Source of the DNA: Scleromatobacter sp964418745
GTDB lineage: Bacteria > Pseudomonadota > Gammaproteobacteria > Burkholderiales > Burkholderiaceae_C
DNA: 64,000 nucleotides
NCBI GenBank assembly: GCA_964418745.1
Contig: CAYQMX010000008.1
Coordinates: 124,001-188,000 of the forward strand
Direction of reading: 5' to 3'
Part shown: piece after piece, positions 60,740-64,000 of the stretch
Position numbering within the stretch: the stretch's first letter is position 1
Layout: each line of letters opens with the position of its first letter
Program-made: the position numbers and the translations under genes
The notes under the pieces: model-generated
The model's database searches: none
The model's input: only the letters and a program-made list of their open reading frames with translations
What the model was told of the DNA's origin: nothing

Positions 60740-62545
60740 ATGTCCGTCGCCTCTTCCATTACCAAGCGCAAGTTCGACGTCGTGATCGTCGGCGCGGGCG
60801 GCTCGGGCATGCGCGCGTCGCTGCAGCTGTCGCTGGCCGGCCTGAACGTGGCCGTGCTGTCCAAGGTGTTCCCCACCCGCTCGCACACCGTCGCGGCCCA
60901 GGGCGGCATCGGCGCGTCCCTCGGCAACATGAGCGAGGACAACTGGCATTTCCACTTCTACGACACCGTCAAGGGCTCCGACTGGCTCGGCGACCAGGAC
61001 GCGATCGAGTTCATGTGCCGCGAGGCACCCAAGGTCGTCTACGAGCTCGAGCATTTCGGCATGCCGTTCGACCGCAACGCCAACGGCACCATCTACCAGC
61101 GCCCGTTCGGCGGCCACACCGCCAACTACGGCGAGAAGGCCGTCCAGCGCGCCTGCGCCGCGGCCGACCGCACCGGCCATGCGCTGCTGCACACGCTGTA
61201 CCAGCAGAACGTCAAGTCCCACACCCAGTTCTTCGTCGAATGGATGGCCCAGGACCTGATCCGCGACGCCGACGGCGACGTCGTGGGCGTGACCGCCATC
61301 GAGATGGAAACCGGGGACGTGCACATCCTCGAGGCCAAGGTGGTGCTGCTGGCCACCGGCGGCGCGGGCCGCATCTACCAGGCGTCCACCAACGCCTTCA
61401 TCAACACCGGCGACGGCCTGGGCATGGCCGCGCGCGCGGGCATCCCGCTGGAAGACATGGAGTTCTGGCAGTTCCACCCGACCGGCGTCGCCGGCGCCGG
61501 CGTGCTGCTGACCGAAGGCTGCCGCGGCGAGGGCGCCATCCTGCGCAACGCCGACGGCGAGCGCTTCATGGAACGCTACGCCCCGCACTACAAGGATCTC
61601 GCGCCGCGCGACTTCGTCTCGCGCTGCATGGACCAGGAGATCAAGGAAGGTCGCGGCTGCGGCCCGAACAAGGACTACATCCACCTCGACATGACCCACC
61701 TGGGCGTCGAGACGATCATGAAGCGCCTGCCCTCGGTGCTGGAGATCGGCCACAACTTCGCCAACGTCGACATCACCAAGGAGCCGATCCCGGTGGTGCC
61801 GACCATCCACTACCAGATGGGCGGCATCCCGACCAACATCAACGGCCAGGTCGTCGCGCCCAAGGACGGCGACCCGAACGCGGTGATCAACGGCCTGTAC
61901 GCCGTCGGCGAATGCTCCTGCGTCAGTGTGCACGGCGCCAACCGCCTGGGCACCAATTCGCTGCTGGACCTGCTCGTCTTCGGGCGCGCGGCCGGCAACC
62001 ACATCGTCGCCGCCGGCCTGAAGGCGCGCGCCAACAAGCCGCTGCCGGCCGACGCGGCCGATCGCACGCTCGCGCGCATGGCCCGCCTCGAATCCAACGT
62101 CGGCGGCGAGTATGCGCAGACGGTGGCCAACGACATCCGCAGCTCGATGCAGAAGCACGCCGGCGTGTTCCGCACGCAGGCGCTGCTCGACGAAGGCGTC
62201 AAGCAGATCGCGGCGCTGCGCGAGCGCGTCAAGAACATCACGCTGGGCGACAAGTCCAAGGTGTTCAACACGGCGCGCATCGAGGCGCTGGAAGTGGAGA
62301 ACCTGATCGAGGCCGCGCAGGCCACGATCGTCTCGGCTGCCGCGCGCAAGGAATGCCGCGGCGCCCACGTGGTGGTCGACTACGAGGAGCCGGCCGATTC
62401 GCCGAAGAATCCGCTCGGCCGCAACGACGTCGACTGGCTCAAGCACACGCTGTGGTTCAGCCAGGACAACCGGCTCGACTACAAGCCGGTCAAGCTCAAG
62501 CCCCTGACCACGGAATCGATCCCCCTGGCCGTGCGTTCGTTCTGA
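60740..62545 (+). CDS. sdhA: Succinate dehydrogenase flavoprotein subunit
   Basis: 601 residues, full length. FAD motif VIVGAGGSGMRASLQLS, the HTVAAQGGIGA flavin-linking His region, TGGAGRIYQ and the C-terminal R-x-G domain with RVKNITLGDKSKVFNTARIEALE. Oxidises succinate to fumarate. Confidence 0.97.
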   Translation: MSVASSITKRKFDVVIVGAGGSGMRASLQLSLAGLNVAVLSKVFPTRSHTVAAQGGIGASLGNMSEDNWHFHFYDTVKGSDWLGDQDAIEFMCREAPKVVYELEHFGMPFDRNANGTIYQRPFGGHTANYGEKAVQRACAAADRTGHALLHTLYQQNVKSHTQFFVEWMAQDLIRDADGDVVGVTAIEMETGDVHILEAKVVLLATGGAGRIYQASTNAFINTGDGLGMAARAGIPLEDMEFWQFHPTGVAGAGVLLTEGCRGEGAILRNADGERFMERYAPHYKDLAPRDFVSRCMDQEIKEGRGCGPNKDYIHLDMTHLGVETIMKRLPSVLEIGHNFANVDITKEPIPVVPTIHYQMGGIPTNINGQVVAPKDGDPNAVINGLYAVGECSCVSVHGANRLGTNSLLDLLVFGRAAGNHIVAAGLKARANKPLPADAADRTLARMARLESNVGGEYAQTVANDIRSSMQKHAGVFRTQALLDEGVKQIAALRERVKNITLGDKSKVFNTARIEALEVENLIEAAQATIVSAAARKECRGAHVVVDYEEPADSPKNPLGRNDVDWLKHTLWFSQDNRLDYKPVKLKPLTTESIPLAVRSF

Positions 62546-62566
62546 CGCGACAAGGACAAGAAGACC

Positions 62567-63271
62567 ATGACCAAGCGCACCTTCCAGATCTACCGCTACG
62601 ACCCGGACAAGGACGACAAGCCGTACATGCAGACCATCGAGATCGAACTCGACGGCTCGGAACGCATGCTGCTCGACGCCCTGATCAAGCTGAAGTCCGT
62701 CGACCCGACGATCTCGTACCGCCGCTCGTGCCGCGAAGGCGTGTGCGGTTCGGACGCGATGAACATCAACGGCAAGAACGGCCTGGCCTGCCTGACCAAC
62801 ATGCTGTCGCTGCCGCAGACGATCGTGCTCAAGCCGCTGCCCGGCCTGCCGGTCATCCGCGACCTGATCGTCGACATGACGCAGTTCTTCCAGCAGTACA
62901 ACTCGATCAAGCCGTACCTGGTCAACGACACGCCGCCGCCCGAGAAGGAACGGCTGCAGTCGCCCGAGGAACGCGACGAGCTCAACGGCCTGTACGAGTG
63001 CATCCTGTGCGCGTCGTGCTCGACGTCGTGCCCGAGCTTCTGGTGGAACCCGGACAAGTTCGTCGGCCCGGCCGGCCTGCTGCAGGCCTACCGCTTCATC
63101 GCCGACAGCCGCGACGAGGCCACCGGTGCGCGCCTGGACAACCTCGAGGATCCGTACCGCCTGTTCCGCTGCCACACGATCATGAACTGCGTGGACGTCT
63201 GCCCGAAGGGCCTGAACCCGACGCGCGCGATCGGCAAGATCAAGGAAATGATGGTGCGTCGCACCGTCTGA
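62567..63271 (+). CDS. sdhB: Succinate dehydrogenase iron-sulfur subunit
   Basis: 234 residues. The [2Fe-2S] motif SCREGVCGSDAMNI and the ferredoxin-like Cys groups CILCASCSTSCPSFWW and CHTIMNCVDVCPKGLNPT are complete, giving three clusters. Confidence 0.97.
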   Translation: MTKRTFQIYRYDPDKDDKPYMQTIEIELDGSERMLLDALIKLKSVDPTISYRRSCREGVCGSDAMNINGKNGLACLTNMLSLPQTIVLKPLPGLPVIRDLIVDMTQFFQQYNSIKPYLVNDTPPPEKERLQSPEERDELNGLYECILCASCSTSCPSFWWNPDKFVGPAGLLQAYRFIADSRDEATGARLDNLEDPYRLFRCHTIMNCVDVCPKGLNPTRAIGKIKEMMVRRTV

Positions 63272-63314
63272 TCCTGAACCGCTTCCCCCAACAAGCCACG
63301 CGCCGATCCGCACA

Positions 63315-63611
63315 ATGGACAGCACCATCGACCCGACCGAGCTCAACCGCCTCAAGTGGCGTTGCAAGCGCGGACTGCTCGAAAACGACCTGTTCATCGA
63401 GCGCTTCTTCCGCGAACAGGGAAGCGGCCTGACCAACCGCCATGTGACCGGCCTGCAGCCGCTGATGGAGCTGCCCGACAACGACCTGCTCGACCTGCTG
63501 CTGGCCCGCCGCGAACCCGACGGCGAGCTCGACATCCCCGAAGTCATCGAAGTATTGGCGCTCATGCGCCGTCCTGCTGCCAAAGTCCTCAAGAAAGGGA
63601 ATTCCCAATGA
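63315..63611 (+). CDS. sdhE: SdhE flavinylation factor
   Basis: 98 residues. LNRLKWRCKRGLLENDLFIERFF contains the conserved RGxxE motif. It helps attach FAD to SdhA. The stop codon overlaps the gltA start (ATGA). Confidence 0.92.
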   Translation: MDSTIDPTELNRLKWRCKRGLLENDLFIERFFREQGSGLTNRHVTGLQPLMELPDNDLLDLLLARREPDGELDIPEVIEVLALMRRPAAKVLKKGNSQ

Positions 63612-64000
63612 CCCCGTCCGACGTCAAAGCGACCCTGTCGTTCTCCGATGGCAGCCCCAGCATGGAGTTGCCCATCTACAAGGGCACCATCGGTCCGGAA
63701 GTGATCGACATCCGCAAGCTGTATGGCCAGACCGGCAAGTTCACCTACGACCCCGGCTTCCTGTCCACCGCCTCGTGCAACTCGTCGATCACCTACATCG
63801 ACGGCGACAAGGGCGAACTGCTGTACCGCGGCTACCCGATCGAGCAGCTCGCGGTCAACTGCGACTTCCTCGAGACCTGCCACCTGCTGCTGTACGGAGA
63901 GCTGCCGAACTCGGCCGAGAAGGCCTCGTTCACCGACCGCGTGACCCACCACACGATGGTCAACGAGCAGATGCATTTCTTCCTGCGCGGTTTCCGTCGC
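63608..64000 (+). CDS. gltA: Citrate synthase, partial (C-terminus beyond window)
   Basis: 131 residues are visible. LPIYKGTIGPEVIDIRKLYG and FTYDPGFLSTASCNSSITYID are type II citrate synthase N-terminal signatures. The catalytic His residues lie downstream, outside the window. Translational coupling to sdhE by ATGA is seen; synthesis continues the TCA operon. Confidence 0.93.
   Translation, partial: MTPSDVKATLSFSDGSPSMELPIYKGTIGPEVIDIRKLYGQTGKFTYDPGFLSTASCNSSITYIDGDKGELLYRGYPIEQLAVNCDFLETCHLLLYGELPNSAEKASFTDRVTHHTMVNEQMHFFLRGFRR

Noticed and set aside
59813..63976. 1387-codon minus-strand frame across sdhCDAB
   Set aside because: Antisense to five well-identified genes; no start signal or family.

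Overview
The window is a gene-dense, very GC-rich chromosomal segment. It most resembles a betaproteobacterium of the order Burkholderiales (Comamonadaceae/Sphaerotilaceae-like). This rests on gene order and families: nrdR - type IV pseudopilin genes - ribD - ribB variant - ribH - nusB; a GntR regulator followed by sdhCDAB - sdhE - gltA with mdh divergent; a PEP-CTERM protein; and a C/G-rich intergenic repeat of a kind I associate with Comamonadaceae. I see no insertion sequence, prophage, CRISPR array, rRNA or tRNA. The genus cannot be fixed from this window alone.

Layout. 1-4511: a TetR regulator (cut by the window edge) divergent from a metallo-beta-lactamase-fold hydrolase across a shared palindromic operator, then a Rossmann-fold oxidoreductase, gluconate kinase and a gluconate permease. 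4662-9767: a membrane GGDEF-EAL protein convergent with a secreted-protein operon (metallophosphoesterase, PEP-CTERM protein, di-haem MauG-like peroxidase). 9876-18166: small genes, a PcaC-PcaD fusion, an aldo/keto reductase, a 1399-residue lipoprotein with Ig-like domains and Asp-box repeats, and a hemerythrin gene behind an FNR-type box. 18997-22836: tonB-exbB-exbD-exbD-TPR cluster. 22862-28657: MBL hydrolase, SDR, PaiB-like protein, the Entner-Doudoroff genes edd-eda (opposite strand), and a MobA-like nucleotidyltransferase.

28785-44119: pdxH, ydcF-like, ubiD, a lytic transglycosylase, a ZTP-type riboswitch before glyA, nrdR, six minor pilin genes on the minus strand (without pilY1), and ribD-ribBX-ribH-nusB plus an aminotransferase. 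44243-49209: a PEGA-domain Ser/Thr kinase with a TssQ-like lipoprotein, ybgC-tolQ-tolR-tolA, and an orphan bufferin-type (DUF2282) peptide gene. 49422-56411: PAS-GAF-GGDEF-EAL protein, an ECF sigma with a tiny zinc anti-sigma, a GspE/PilB-like ATPase carrying seven MshEN-type repeats, and a secreted protein. 56550-64000: CitE-like lyase, mdh, GntR regulator, sdhCDABE and the start of gltA.

How the parts connect. Gluconate uptake and phosphorylation (3 kb) feed the Entner-Doudoroff pair (26 kb), whose promoter carries a HexR-like site. The TCA block (mdh, sdh, gltA) sits beside a GntR/UTRA regulator with a candidate operator. Cyclic-di-GMP is a second thread: two GGDEF-EAL proteins and a secretion/pilus-type ATPase with predicted c-di-GMP-binding repeats. 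Several genes have a -10-like hexamer exactly 6-7 nt before the start codon and no Shine-Dalgarno, suggesting a set of leaderless transcripts. I found no single large unknown system. The most unusual items are the seven-repeat ATPase, the orphan bufferin, the reversed PcaC-PcaD fusion, the missing pilY1 and the leaderless pattern.
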